DNA of 64,000 nucleotides from Clostridia bacterium (GCA_017621495.1 JAGATB010000036.1:18076-82075), one strand, 5' to 3'; counted from the first letter of the stretch, positions 46,416 to 56,357 are shown. The notes: generated by a model from the sequence alone, not told the origin. Numbers and translations are program-made.

Positions 46416-49400
46416 ATGGCAAAGAAATTTAAAACCATGGATGGTAACAACGCTGCCGCATATGTGTCATACGCATTTACGGAAGTTGCTGCTATTTATC
46501 CTATCACACCGTCATCTACAATGGCAGAAGTTGTAGATGAGATGAGTGCCAGAGGTGAGAAGAACATCTTCGGTGAAACTGTAGACGTTGTAGAGATGCA
46601 GTCCGAAGCAGGCGCAGCAGGCGCTGTTCACGGTTCTCTCCAGGCAGGTGCACTCACCACTACTTTCACTGCTTCTCAGGGACTTCTCCTTATGATTCCG
46701 AATATGTACAAGATTGCAGGTGAATTACTCCCTACAGTTTTCCACGTAAGTGCCAGAGCCCTCGCTGCTCACGCTCTTAATATATTCGGTGACCATCAGG
46801 ACGTTATGGCTTGCCGTCAGACAGGCTTTGCAATGCTCGCTTCCGGCTCCGTGCAGGAGGTTATGGATTTGGGTGGTGTAGCTCACCTGGCTTCCATCAA
46901 GAGCAGAGTTCCCTTCCTTCACTTCTTTGACGGTTTCAGAACATCTCATGAAATCCAGAAGATTGAAGTAATAGACTATGAAGATTTAAAGAGCCTTGTT
47001 GATTATGATGCATTAAAGGCATTCAAGGATTCTGCTTTAAATCCTGAGCACCCCGTACTTCGTGGTACAGCTCAGAACTCCGATATCTACTTCCAGGGCA
47101 GAGAAGCTGCAAACAAGTTCTATGATGCAGTTCCTGACGTGGTAGCAGATTACATGAAGGAAATTTCCAAGATTACAGGCAGAGAGTATGCCCCCTTCAC
47201 ATACTACGGTGCTAAAGACGCTACAAAGGTTATCGTAGCTATGGGCTCCGTATGTGAAGCTATAGAAGAAACCATCGATTACTTGATGGCTGCCGGTGAA
47301 AAGGTTGGTGTAGTTAAGGTACACCTCTACAGACCTTTCTCTGCTAAGTATTTCTTTGATGTACTCCCCGAAACTGTTGAAAAGGTTGCTGTTCTTGATA
47401 GAACAAAGGAACCCGGTTCACTTGGCGAACCTCTTTATCTGGATGTATGCAACTTATTCTACGGTAAGGCAAAGGCTCCGGTTATCGTTGGCGGACGTTA
47501 TGGTCTCGGCTCCAAGGATACCACACCTACTCAGATTGTGGCAGTATTTAACAACTTAGATGCTGCTGAGCCCAAGAATGGCTTCACAATCGGTATTGTG
47601 GATGATGTTACCAACACATCTCTCGAATTACCTGCAAAGGTTAATGCTGCTCCCGAGGGCACTACACGTTGTAAGTTCTGGGGCTTCGGTTCCGACGGTA
47701 CTGTAGGTGCTAATAAGGATGCTATCAAGATTATCGGTGATAACACAGACCTCTATGCACAGGCTTACTTTGATTATGACTCCAAGAAGTCCGGCGGTGT
47801 TACTATGTCTCACTTAAGATTCGGTAAGAAGCCCATCAAGTCTACTTACCTTCTGGATGAAGCAGACTACATCGCATGTCATAAGCCCGCATACCTCCAC
47901 CAGTATGATATATTAGAAGGACTCAAAAAGGGTGGTAAGTTCCTTCTCAACTGCGTATGGACTCCCGAAGAGCTGGAAGAAAAGCTCCCTGCAAATGTTA
48001 AGAGATACCTGGCAGAGAATGAAATCGAATTCTACACCATCAATGCTGTAGATGTTGCTGTGAAGGTAGGTCTCGGACCCAACAGAATCAACATGGTAAC
48101 ACAGAGTGCGTTCTTTAAGCTCGCTAACGTTATCGACTTTGAAGAAGCTGTTACACTTATCAAGGCTGCTATCAAGAAGACCTATGGTAAGAAGGGTGAC
48201 GAAATCGTTAACATGAACTGTGCAGCAGTTGACGGTGCTATAGAAGCTCTCAAGAAGATAGATGTCCCCGCTTCCTGGAAGGATGCTAAGGATGAAGAAG
48301 CTCAGGATGATAACAGACCTGCGTTTATCAAGAATATAGTAGACCCCGTTAATGCACAGCGCGGTAACAAGCTCCCCGTAAGCACCTTCGTTGGTATGGA
48401 AGACGGTACTTTTGAGACAGGTACCTCCGCTTATGAGAAGAGAGGCGTTGCAGTTAACGTTCCTAAATGGATTAAAGATAAATGTATCCAGTGTAACCAG
48501 TGCTCACTCGTATGTCCCCATGCTGCTATAAGACCTGTACTGCTCACAGATGATGAAGCGGCTAATAATCCTGCAGGATTTGAAACACTCGCTGCTACAG
48601 GCTTCCCCGGCAAGCAGTATCGTATGCAGGTATCCGTACTTGACTGTCTCGGATGCGGCGTATGTGCTCAGGTTTGTCCTAAGGGCGCAATTGAGATGAA
48701 CCCCATCGACAGCCAGTATGACCAGGTTGCTAACTGGGATTACGCTATGACAATCCCCTCAAAGCAGGATGAAATAGACATTGCTAAGAATATCAAGAAT
48801 TCACAGTTCGCTCAGCCGATGCTTGAATTCTCCGGCGCTTGCGCAGGCTGCGGTGAGACACCATACATCAAGCTTATCACACAGCTCTTCGGTGACAGAA
48901 TGATGGTTGCCAATGCTACAGGATGTACATCTATCTGGGGTGGTTCCGCACCTTCAATGCCTTATTCAAAGAACGCAGAAGGCAAGGGTCCTGCATGGGC
49001 TAACTCCCTCTTTGAAGATAATGCTGAGTTTGGTCTCGGTATGGTTATGGCAAACAAGAAGATAAGAAATACACTCAAATCCAGAATGGAATCCGTTATG
49101 GATGCTGTTAAGCCTGAGCTTGCAGAAGCATTTAAGGCTTGGATTGCAGGTATGGATAATGCAGATGCTTCCAAGGCAGCTGCAAAGGATATCGAGGCAC
49201 TCATAGGTGCAGAAGATATGACTAACCCCGCTATAAAGGATATCGCAGACAGAACAGACTTCCTCGTTAAGCGTTCACAGTGGGTATTCGGCGGAGACGG
49301 TTGGGCATACGATATCGGTTATGGCGGTCTCGACCATGTAATCGCTTCTAATGAAGATATCAATATCTTCGTAGTAGATACCGAAGTATACTCCAACACA

Positions 49401-49928
49401 GGTGGTCAGTCCTCCAAGGCTACTCCTACAGGTGCTGTTGCTAAATTCGCGGCTTCCGGTAAGAAGGTTAAGAAGAAAGACCTCGGTATGATAGGTACTA
49501 CCTATGGCTATGTATATGTAGCTCAGATTGCTCTCGGCGCTAACCCCGCTCAGGCACTCAAGGCTATAAGAGAAGCTGAAGCATACAACGGTCCTTCACT
49601 TATTATAGCTTATGCTCCTTGTATCAACCACGGTATCAAGGCTAAGGGTAACATGGCAAACTCCATAGCTGAAGAGAAGAAGGCTGTAGAGACAGGTTAC
49701 TGGCATCTGTGGAGATTTAATCCTGAACTCGCTGAACAGGGACAGAACCCCTTCGTTCTCGATTCTAAGGAACCCACAGGCAAGGTTATGGACTTCCTCA
49801 TGGGAGAAAACCGTTACCTCATGCTCCAGAAGGCATATCCTGCAGTTGCAGACCAGATCTTTGCTAAGGCTGAGAAAGACCTCTTAGAAAGATATGAAAA
49901 CTACAAGAGAAAGGCTAAAGAATGGTAA
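46416..49928 (+). CDS. nifJ: Pyruvate:ferredoxin (flavodoxin) oxidoreductase
   Basis: 1170 aa, the usual single-chain length. It converts pyruvate and CoA to acetyl-CoA and CO2 and reduces ferredoxin, the central step of anaerobic sugar metabolism. Visible parts: N-terminal pyrimidine-binding domain (AAAYVSYAFTEVAAIYPITP, SSTMAEVVDE), the CoA and gamma domains, two 4Fe-4S motifs (CIQCNQCSLVCP near 689 and CLGCGVCAQVCP near 743), the extra CAGCGETPY cluster ligands and the TPP site (GDGWAYDIGYGGLDHV, then DTEVYSNTGGQ). Codon use is biased to common codons, suggesting high expression. Confidence 0.97.
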   Translation: MAKKFKTMDGNNAAAYVSYAFTEVAAIYPITPSSTMAEVVDEMSARGEKNIFGETVDVVEMQSEAGAAGAVHGSLQAGALTTTFTASQGLLLMIPNMYKIAGELLPTVFHVSARALAAHALNIFGDHQDVMACRQTGFAMLASGSVQEVMDLGGVAHLASIKSRVPFLHFFDGFRTSHEIQKIEVIDYEDLKSLVDYDALKAFKDSALNPEHPVLRGTAQNSDIYFQGREAANKFYDAVPDVVADYMKEISKITGREYAPFTYYGAKDATKVIVAMGSVCEAIEETIDYLMAAGEKVGVVKVHLYRPFSAKYFFDVLPETVEKVAVLDRTKEPGSLGEPLYLDVCNLFYGKAKAPVIVGGRYGLGSKDTTPTQIVAVFNNLDAAEPKNGFTIGIVDDVTNTSLELPAKVNAAPEGTTRCKFWGFGSDGTVGANKDAIKIIGDNTDLYAQAYFDYDSKKSGGVTMSHLRFGKKPIKSTYLLDEADYIACHKPAYLHQYDILEGLKKGGKFLLNCVWTPEELEEKLPANVKRYLAENEIEFYTINAVDVAVKVGLGPNRINMVTQSAFFKLANVIDFEEAVTLIKAAIKKTYGKKGDEIVNMNCAAVDGAIEALKKIDVPASWKDAKDEEAQDDNRPAFIKNIVDPVNAQRGNKLPVSTFVGMEDGTFETGTSAYEKRGVAVNVPKWIKDKCIQCNQCSLVCPHAAIRPVLLTDDEAANNPAGFETLAATGFPGKQYRMQVSVLDCLGCGVCAQVCPKGAIEMNPIDSQYDQVANWDYAMTIPSKQDEIDIAKNIKNSQFAQPMLEFSGACAGCGETPYIKLITQLFGDRMMVANATGCTSIWGGSAPSMPYSKNAEGKGPAWANSLFEDNAEFGLGMVMANKKIRNTLKSRMESVMDAVKPELAEAFKAWIAGMDNADASKAAAKDIEALIGAEDMTNPAIKDIADRTDFLVKRSQWVFGGDGWAYDIGYGGLDHVIASNEDINIFVVDTEVYSNTGGQSSKATPTGAVAKFAASGKKVKKKDLGMIGTTYGYVYVAQIALGANPAQALKAIREAEAYNGPSLIIAYAPCINHGIKAKGNMANSIAEEKKAVETGYWHLWRFNPELAEQGQNPFVLDSKEPTGKVMDFLMGENRYLMLQKAYPAVADQIFAKAEKDLLERYENYKRKAKEW

Positions 49929-49960
49929 TTCTTTAATCTGAATCTTTGATGTAAGCTTAC

Positions 49961-49992
49961 TTTGGCGGACTTAAATTTTTAAGTCCGCCAAA
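49961..49992 (+). terminator. Terminator of nifJ
   Basis: Perfect 15-bp stem TTTGGCGGACTTAAA / TTTAAGTCCGCCAAA with a 2-nt apex, followed by T-rich sequence. Confidence 0.8.
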
Positions 49993-50140
49993 ATTACATT
50001 TTATAACGGGTATGTGCAAGCCAACTTGTGAGTATTATATTAGTAAGACTTTTGAATAAATGAGATTTCAGCAAATGTTGCCGGCATCTCATTTGTTCAA
50101 AAACAAATTAAAAATATTTATAAGGTAGGTATGCCCAAAA

Positions 50141-51895
50141 ATGAAATTAAAATTCAAAAAAACGCAAAATCATTTAAAATACACACTCGCTGCTGTCCTT
50201 GTCATGAGCCTTCTGCTCACATCTTGCGGCAAAGACAGCCTTAAGGACAGTAACACAATCTGTCAAGGAGTGACGATAGCAAGTGCGGATGTAGGCGGCA
50301 TGACCAAGGAGCAAGCCTCCGAAGAGGTGCTCAAGCTTGCCTCAGACCTTGGCGAAACAGTGCTGAGCTTCGAGTATGAGGATGTAGCCTTCAGCATCAA
50401 CGGTCAGCAGATAGACCTCACAGCAGAGGTGGATACAGCTGTAAATGATGCTTATAAGATAGGCAGAACCGAGGACAAAAAGAAAAATAAAAAAGATATC
50501 AAAACCGCAGAAAAAAACGGCATAGACATAGCTCTCAAATTCAGCTTCAACAAGGATAAGTTTCAATTGGAAGCCGGAAATTATCTTGGCTCAAAGACCC
50601 TGGACCCGTCTCCCATGAATGTGGAGATAGGGGAGGATTGCCTTATAGTGACCAATGCACAGCCCGGTAAGATTCCAGACGTGGAGAAGGTGGCAAAAGA
50701 CCTCAACAAGGAGCTCTCGGATTTAAAAGCAGATAAGGTGATTAAACTTGAGATAATAGAGTATACTCCCGACAACCTTAGCTTTGATGAATTTAAAGAA
50801 AAGTATATCCGGGAAGCTAAAGACGCAGTCTATACCAAAACAGACGGCAAGCATAATATAGAGCCGGAGGTAGTGGGTATAGATTTTGATGAGGACGAAG
50901 CTAAGAAAATACTTAAAAGCAACAAGGACAACACACAGCCCTATAAAATCCCTGCCAAGATTACCTATCCGGAAATTACTGCCAAGGTGCTTGAGGATAA
51001 ATATGTTAATCAGATAATGGCTAAGTATTCATCTTCATTTGCAGGCAGCTCCGCAGGCAGAGTGACAAATATTCAGCTGGCAGCCTCCAAGATTAACGGA
51101 TATGTAATCAACCCCGGCGAAAGATTTTCGTTCAATAAAGTAGTAGGCCCCAGAACTGCTGCGGCAGGCTTTAAGAATGCCCACGTGTATGTAGGTACCC
51201 AGGTGGTGGACGGTATAGGTGGTGGTATATGTCAGGTGTCATCTACACTGTACAATGCCGTGGTAATGGCAGACCTTAAGACGGTATCCAGGACCAACCA
51301 TTCAATGCCGGTAGGCTATGTGCCCCTTGGCAGAGATGCTACAGTATCATACGGTACTATAGACTATGTATTTGAAAATAATAAATCATACCCCGTAAGC
51401 ATTAAGGCAGGCATATCCGGAACCACACTCACCATATCCGTGGTAGGCACTTCGGAGATGGATTATACTGTGGAGTTCGTTACAAGCTTTATACAGAGCA
51501 TACCCTACAGCACAACTACCGTAGAGGATTCATCGCTGGCTGATGGTGAGAAGAAAACGTTGGAAAACGGCTCCAACGGTTCGGTATATGAAAGCTACAG
51601 AGTATATAAGAGAAACGGAGCAGAATACAGCAGAAAGTTTGAATCAAAGAGCAGATATCAGCCCGTACCTGCTAAAATTGCCGTAGGTACGGCAAAACCT
51701 GCCAAAGAGGAGGACACGCCCCAAACCGAGGAACCGCCCATTCAGGAGATACCGCCCATGGATATACCTCCGGTGACAGAAATCCCCAAGGCACCAACCA
51801 ATGAAATACCACCGGAGATATCTGAACCGATAGCTTCCGGTAACACCGATACAGAGGACAATGTATCCGATGTTCCCGAGAACCCCGAAATGTAG
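50141..51895 (+). CDS. VanW/G5 domain lipoprotein
   Basis: 584 aa with a lipoprotein signal (LVMSLLLTSC, Cys near 29). A peptidoglycan-binding-like (PG_binding_4) N-terminal region (about 45-285) leads to the VanW domain (about 300-430: INPGERFSFNKVVGPRTAAA, GGGICQVSSTLYNAVV) and a G5 domain (about 440-520), then a Pro/Glu-rich tail with repeated EIPP. Such proteins are wall-associated; vancomycin resistance is not implied. The stop codon lies inside a TGTAGGG repeat (51891-51920), so the tail may once have been longer. Confidence 0.85.
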   Translation: MKLKFKKTQNHLKYTLAAVLVMSLLLTSCGKDSLKDSNTICQGVTIASADVGGMTKEQASEEVLKLASDLGETVLSFEYEDVAFSINGQQIDLTAEVDTAVNDAYKIGRTEDKKKNKKDIKTAEKNGIDIALKFSFNKDKFQLEAGNYLGSKTLDPSPMNVEIGEDCLIVTNAQPGKIPDVEKVAKDLNKELSDLKADKVIKLEIIEYTPDNLSFDEFKEKYIREAKDAVYTKTDGKHNIEPEVVGIDFDEDEAKKILKSNKDNTQPYKIPAKITYPEITAKVLEDKYVNQIMAKYSSSFAGSSAGRVTNIQLAASKINGYVINPGERFSFNKVVGPRTAAAGFKNAHVYVGTQVVDGIGGGICQVSSTLYNAVVMADLKTVSRTNHSMPVGYVPLGRDATVSYGTIDYVFENNKSYPVSIKAGISGTTLTISVVGTSEMDYTVEFVTSFIQSIPYSTTTVEDSSLADGEKKTLENGSNGSVYESYRVYKRNGAEYSRKFESKSRYQPVPAKIAVGTAKPAKEEDTPQTEEPPIQEIPPMDIPPVTEIPKAPTNEIPPEISEPIASGNTDTEDNVSDVPENPEM

Positions 51896-51920
51896 GGAAC
51901 GACGCCCTCATCGTTCCGCA
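51891..51920 (+). repeat. TGTAGGG-type palindromic element supplying a stop codon
   Basis: Stem GGAACGA...TCGTTCC. Its TGTAG gives the last Met codon's TG and the TAG stop of the VanW gene. Confidence 0.8.
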
Positions 51921-51934
51921 CCATACAACATCAA

Positions 51935-51971
51935 AAAAGCAGTCTGCAACTTCAAATTGCAAACTGCTTTT
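51935..51971. terminator. Bidirectional terminator
   Basis: Stem AAAGCAGT-TGCAA / TTGCA-ACTGCTTT with one mismatch, between the convergent VanW and dehydratase genes; T run on both strands. Confidence 0.75.
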
Positions 51972-51976
51972 ATTTT

Positions 51977-53899
51977 TTATGCCTTTAATGCCGCTTCCTG
52001 CTCCCTGGGCTTATTTACCACCTCGGGATTTTTGATGTATGTGGGTACTACCTTTTCCACTATGTCTTTAATCTTATCGGCATCATTGCTCTCTGCCGCC
52101 TCGTGCAGCAGGTCTAAGCTTGGCTTTAATTCCTCCATGGTTATATCGGAGGGTGAGCCTATGAATATCTTTTCGTGCCTTGTTTTCTTAAGACCCTCTT
52201 CGTTCATGAGCAGCTCTTCGTAGAGCTTTTCACCCGGTCTTAATCCTGTAACCTCTATCTTGATGTCAACCCCTGGTGTATAACCGGAAAGACGGATTAT
52301 GTTCTTTGCCAGGTCATATATCCTCACCGGTTTACCCATATCCAGTACGAATATCTCTCCGCCCTTGGCGTAGCTTGCCGCCTGGAGCACCAACTGAGCG
52401 GCTTCGGGTATAGTCATAAAGAACCTGGTTATATCCTTGTGAGTTACGGTTACCGGGCCACCTTCTTCTATCTGCTTCTTAAACAGTGGAATTACACTTC
52501 CATTGGAGCCCAATACGTTTCCGAACCGCACTGCCACAAATTCGGTTTCGCTTATCTTCTGCATACTCTGTACTATCATTTCACACATGCGTTTGGTGGC
52601 ACCCATGATATTGGTGGGGTTAACCGCCTTGTCTGTGGATATCATCACAAAACGTTTTACCTTGTATTTGTCTGCACACATGGTTACATTAAGTGTACCG
52701 AATACATTGTTTTTGATAGCCTCGCAGGGGCTATGCTCCATGAGAGGTACATGCTTGTGAGCTGCTGCGTGAAACACTATGTATGGCTTGTATTCCTTGA
52801 ATATATCCTCCAGACGCTCCTTGTCTCTTATAGAAGCTATAAGCACTGTGGGGGGATTGTCCGGGTAGTGCCTGTTTAATTCCATCTGCAGGTCATAGGC
52901 ATTGTTTTCATATATATCTACTACTACCAGATTTTTGGGGTTGTACTTCATTATCTGCCTGCAGAGCTCGGAGCCTATGGAGCCGCCGCCACCGGTAACC
53001 ATCACTACCTTGCCTTCTATGTAGCCGGAGATTTCTTTGTTGTCAAGGACTATGGGGTTTCTGTCCAGGAGGTCCTCAATCTGTACATTACGTATCATGC
53101 TCTTTTTGCCTGCTGATGATATCATCTGATCTATAGCCGGTACGGTTTTGAGCTTAACCTTGGTTTTACTGCAGATTTCTATAATCTCGTTTTTATCCGT
53201 AGCACTTGCCGACGGTAAAGCCAGGAATATCTGGTCTATGTTGTGAGCTTTGCACAGCTTGGGGATGTCGTTGCGGTCTCCCAGAATAGGATATCCGCAC
53301 AGAGTGTTGCCCCTCTTTGCAGGGTTATCGTCTACCAGACCCACGATTTTGAAGTTCAAGTTTGCATTTACGGGCAAATCCTTAATCAGCATGGTTGCCG
53401 CTGCACCTGCACCTACTATGAGGACTTTCTTCAAATTTTCCTCATCGGTATCTCCGGAGGGCTCCGTATGAGCAGGGAGCTTGCACAGCACACGTATAAA
53501 CATCCTTATAAAGATTGAATACACACTTGCCATGGCAGTAGTCATAAAAGCTATCCTCAGTGAGTTGCGTATGTTGGATGTAAACTGATCCGGAAAGATA
53601 TACCTGAACATAATGGTAGCCAGCATAGCCAGCGCAGAGCCTACCACAGCCGATGCGGTAATGCGTACATAATCCTTGGTACCGGCAAAGGGCCACAGAA
53701 TCCTGTACACACCTGCCACGTAAAAGCTGCCATATAACAGCAGCATGGTGGCTATGGCTATACCGCCGTAGTGCACCACATTTACCGTGCCTTGCCTGAG
53801 CCCAAGATTGAAAATAATGCTGAAAAGGTATATAAGCACCGCTCCCAGCAAATCGAATAAAGCAATAATTCTGTTTCTGAAGATTTTAGAATCCTTCAC
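51977..53899 (-). CDS. Membrane nucleotide-sugar 4,6-dehydratase (CapD/PglF-type)
   Basis: 640 aa from a GTG at 53899 with AGAGGTG upstream; the frame continues 78 bp upstream without a ribosome binding site. Four membrane segments (about 10-125), a CoA-binding-like Rossmann domain (about 150-270: VLIVGAGAAATMLIKDL), then a short-chain dehydrogenase domain (GGGGSIGSELCRQIM near 300; STDKAVNPTNIMGATKR, with Met in place of the usual Tyr as in this subfamily). Members convert UDP-GlcNAc to a 4-keto-6-deoxy sugar for glycans or capsule. The gene stands alone. Confidence 0.88.
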   Translation of the reverse strand: MKDSKIFRNRIIALFDLLGAVLIYLFSIIFNLGLRQGTVNVVHYGGIAIATMLLLYGSFYVAGVYRILWPFAGTKDYVRITASAVVGSALAMLATIMFRYIFPDQFTSNIRNSLRIAFMTTAMASVYSIFIRMFIRVLCKLPAHTEPSGDTDEENLKKVLIVGAGAAATMLIKDLPVNANLNFKIVGLVDDNPAKRGNTLCGYPILGDRNDIPKLCKAHNIDQIFLALPSASATDKNEIIEICSKTKVKLKTVPAIDQMISSAGKKSMIRNVQIEDLLDRNPIVLDNKEISGYIEGKVVMVTGGGGSIGSELCRQIMKYNPKNLVVVDIYENNAYDLQMELNRHYPDNPPTVLIASIRDKERLEDIFKEYKPYIVFHAAAHKHVPLMEHSPCEAIKNNVFGTLNVTMCADKYKVKRFVMISTDKAVNPTNIMGATKRMCEMIVQSMQKISETEFVAVRFGNVLGSNGSVIPLFKKQIEEGGPVTVTHKDITRFFMTIPEAAQLVLQAASYAKGGEIFVLDMGKPVRIYDLAKNIIRLSGYTPGVDIKIEVTGLRPGEKLYEELLMNEEGLKKTRHEKIFIGSPSDITMEELKPSLDLLHEAAESNDADKIKDIVEKVVPTYIKNPEVVNKPREQEAALKA

Positions 53900-54109
53900 A
53901 AAAACACCTCTTAAGTATATGTATTTATAAAAATTATAACACATGTTAGCAATAATGTCAATTTGTTCATGTGTCAAATTTTAAAGTATTTATTGATTTA
54001 TTTGTCAAAAAGTAGTATTATATACATATATGTAGTGAGATTATCTGGGAACGGAGCTGCTTTGTCACCAAATAGTCAAACGTATCACCCAACGAAAGGA
54101 CAAAATAAT

Positions 54110-54802
54110 ATGCTCGGAGTAATAGTAAACGTAATCACGGTTTTAATAGGCTGTACCATAGGATTGATTTTTCGCAAAGGTATCTCGCAGAAGATAAGCA
54201 CTGCCGCCATGACAGCCATAGGTCTGTGCAATCTATGTATAGGCGTGGCAGGTATGATGGAGGGCAATAATGCCATAGTGCTTATAGTCTCTATGGTATT
54301 GGGTACTATAATTGGTACAGCTATAGATATAGACAGCAAGCTAAACAGCTTTGGAGACAAGGCATCCGCCCGTTTCAAAAGGGCGGACTCTTCCGGCAGT
54401 CACGTTAGTGAAGCGTTTATCACAGCGTCGCTGGTGTTCTGCGTGGGCTCCATGACTATACTTGGTGGGCTCAATGCCGGCATCAAGGGAGACAATACCC
54501 TCTACTACACCAAGGCAGTGCTGGACCTTATATCCTCTGCTATGCTCACCACGAGCCTTGGCTTCGGTGTGGTGTTTGCTGTAATTACCGTTTTCGTGTA
54601 TCAGGGAGCATTGGTGCTTCTTGCATCTCTTCTGGCACCAGTCCTTACCACCGCAATAATCGCCGAGCTCAATTGCGTAGGTTCCGTTATGATATTCGCC
54701 TTGGGATTAAACTTAGCCGGAGTATCCAAATTCAAAGTGGCAAACTTCCTGCCGGCAATAGTATTGGTGCCGCTTGTTTGTGCTTTGGTGAGCTTGATAT
54801 GA
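54110..54802 (+). CDS. DUF554 membrane protein
   Basis: 230 aa from the ATG at 54110 (AAAGGACA upstream). Glycine-rich hydrophobic segments (MLGVIVNVITVLIGCTIG, VLGTIIGTAIDID, FCVGSMTILGGLNAGIKGD) match the DUF554/YqgA/YdfK family of membrane proteins with no settled role. It is divergent from the dehydratase gene; the 210-bp gap has no other feature. Confidence 0.85.
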   Translation: MLGVIVNVITVLIGCTIGLIFRKGISQKISTAAMTAIGLCNLCIGVAGMMEGNNAIVLIVSMVLGTIIGTAIDIDSKLNSFGDKASARFKRADSSGSHVSEAFITASLVFCVGSMTILGGLNAGIKGDNTLYYTKAVLDLISSAMLTTSLGFGVVFAVITVFVYQGALVLLASLLAPVLTTAIIAELNCVGSVMIFALGLNLAGVSKFKVANFLPAIVLVPLVCALVSLI

Positions 54803-54812
54803 ATGCTTCATT

Positions 54813-54894
54813 ACCCCAAAAAGTTAGACCAAAAATCTAACGATTGGAGGTCGTTTTTATGATAAAATACAGTTTTGAATTTGAATTAAATTAG
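54813..54894 (+). pseudogene. IS3-family left-end remnant with orfA stub
   Basis: CCCCAAAAAGTTAGACC (from 54815) is typical of IS3-family inverted-repeat ends. It is followed by a GGAGGTCG ribosome binding site and an 11-codon stub MIKYSFEFELN ending in TAG (54859-54894), matching the usual N-terminus of IS3 OrfA. The rest of the element is gone. Confidence 0.6.
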
Positions 54895-54943
54895 ATTATT
54901 TTTTGCTTCAGTATTGTATATTCGCATATTTAAATGCGATTAT

Positions 54944-54999
54944 TATGCAGATAGTCCTTGATTTTATGCATATAATATAGTATAATTATATGCAGATAG
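54944..54999 (+). promoter_or_regulatory. Promoter of the Fic gene flanked by direct repeats
   Basis: TTGATT (54958-54963), 17-bp spacer, TATAAT (54981-54986). TATGCAGATAG occurs on both sides, at 54944-54954 and 54989-54999, 45 bp apart, as possible operators. Confidence 0.6.
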
Positions 55000-55010
55000 G
55001 AGTGTGTATT

Positions 55011-56057
55011 ATGAGAAAGTTTGATTATTCGTTTTTAAATAATGGGTTATTGCCTGCAAATCTTATAAACTTAACATCAAGTATTGCATCTCTCAAAACA
55101 ATGGCAGGAGTGCGCAAAGAAGAGTATGCCAAGATTTTCACTGAGCTTGAAGCAGTGGCAAAAGTACAGTCCGTAAAAAGTTCTAACGCCATTGAGGGAA
55201 TTGTTACCAGTGATGAGCGTATAGCCGCTATTGTTAATCAGGACAGTGCCCCTCTAAATCATACTGAAGGTGAAATTGCCGGATATCGTGATGCACTTAA
55301 CGCTATTCACTTAAATCATGACAACCTTGATTTGCGTGAATCTGATATTTTAAGATTGCACCAAACAATGATGCAGATAGCAGGTTACGAATATGGCGGT
55401 CAATATAAGACGGGGGATAATTATATTATTGAGGAAGATAAGGACGGAAACAGAAAAGTAAGATTCAGACCAACGCCTGCTAATGAAGTAAAAGAAGCAA
55501 TGGAGCAGCTGGAGCTTGCTTATATGGAAGCACGCAACAACGCCAATATCAATCAACTCCTGCTTATTCCTTGTGTTGTTCTCGACTTTTTGTGTATTCA
55601 TCCTTTCAGAGACGGCAATGGAAGAATGTCTAGACTCATATCCTTGCTCTTACTTTACAAAAATGGATATGATGCAGGAAAATATGTTTCCTTTGAAGAG
55701 CAGATAAATAATTACAAAGGCTTTTACTATGAGGCTCTCAGAGAATCTTCAATAGGCTGGCACGAAAATCAAAACACCTATGTTCCTTTTATTGAAAATT
55801 TCTTATCTACTCTTTATATGTGCTACAAAGAGCTTGATAAGCGTTTTGCGGTTGTAAACGGTAAAAAGATTACAAAGACAGCGAGAATAGAAGCAACCAT
55901 TCTCAATAGCCTTGTACCTATATCAAAAGCGGAAATTTGTGATGTTCTGCCGGATGTAAGCCCTACAACCGTCGAGGCAGTATTAAGCGTTATGGTAAAG
56001 AATGGGCAGATTAAAAAAATTGGACAAGCAAGGTTGACTAGGTATATTAAATCATAG
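55011..56057 (+). CDS. Fic family protein with built-in inhibition motif
   Basis: 348 aa from the ATG at 55011 (TAGGAGTG upstream). The Fic core motif HPFRDGNGRMSR is intact (HPFxxGNGR), so AMP or another nucleotide part could be transferred to target proteins. N-terminal SNAIEG (about 51-56) fits the [S/T]xxxE[G/N] inhibitory helix of class II Fic proteins. A Fic N-terminal domain precedes the core and a winged helix-turn-helix ends the protein (about 295-348: SKAEICDVLPDVSPTTVEAV). It may bind its own promoter repeats. The target is unknown. Context (IS remnant upstream) marks it as accessory. Confidence 0.88.
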   Translation: MRKFDYSFLNNGLLPANLINLTSSIASLKTMAGVRKEEYAKIFTELEAVAKVQSVKSSNAIEGIVTSDERIAAIVNQDSAPLNHTEGEIAGYRDALNAIHLNHDNLDLRESDILRLHQTMMQIAGYEYGGQYKTGDNYIIEEDKDGNRKVRFRPTPANEVKEAMEQLELAYMEARNNANINQLLLIPCVVLDFLCIHPFRDGNGRMSRLISLLLLYKNGYDAGKYVSFEEQINNYKGFYYEALRESSIGWHENQNTYVPFIENFLSTLYMCYKELDKRFAVVNGKKITKTARIEATILNSLVPISKAEICDVLPDVSPTTVEAVLSVMVKNGQIKKIGQARLTRYIKS

Positions 56058-56085
56058 AAAGCAAAACCACCTTAGCTTCTTCCTT

Positions 56086-56160
56086 GTTCACTATTACTTA
56101 TTACTTTCAAAAAAATCCGCACTCAAATATTTTTAGGGAATAGTGAAGAGTGAACAAGTA
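56086..56160. repeat. Hairpin-forming TTCACTATT element
   Basis: CTTGTTCACTATT (from about 56086) and its reverse complement (AATAGTGAAGAGTGAACAAG, 56141-56160; with an inserted AAG) enclose ATTACTTATTACTTT, which also lies at 32819-32840. Likely a small dispersed repeat. Confidence 0.5.
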
Positions 56161-56193
56161 AAAAATCCGCACACTATCGTGTACGGATTTTTT
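56161..56193 (-). terminator. Terminator of tRNA-Glu
   Basis: Minus-strand stem AATCCGTACAC / GTGTGCGGATT with a 4-nt loop and T run, directly after the tRNA 3' end. Confidence 0.7.
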
Positions 56194-56268
56194 TGGTGAC
56201 CCCTACGGGAATCGAACCCATGATTGCGCCTTGAGAGGGCGCCGTCTTAACCGCTTGACCAAGGGGCC
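56194..56268 (-). tRNA. tRNA-Glu (CTC anticodon)
   Basis: 75 nt with encoded CCA. Acceptor stem GGCCCCT/AGGGGTC, anticodon arm GCGCC-CTCTCAA-GGCGC with anticodon CTC at 56235-56233, and T arm with GGTTCGATTCC. Reads GAG codons. All stems pair. Confidence 0.93.
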
Positions 56269-56287
56269 TTAATCAAACTACTTAGAT

Positions 56288-56316
56288 ATAATACCACAAT
56301 TATGCATAAAATGCAA
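56288..56316 (-). promoter_or_regulatory. Promoter of tRNA-Glu
   Basis: Minus strand TTGCAT (56316-56311), 17-bp spacer, TATTAT (56293-56288). Confidence 0.6.
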
Positions 56317-56357
56317 GTCTTTTTTGCAAAAAAATAAAAATAAATTTATTAAAACAC

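Noticed and set aside
50141..51895. Vancomycin resistance gene
   Set aside because: VanW domains are common wall-associated domains and no van ligase or dehydrogenase genes are present.
53900..53977. Upstream start for the dehydratase
   Set aside because: The extension lacks a ribosome binding site, while the GTG at 53899 has AGAGGTG at correct spacing.
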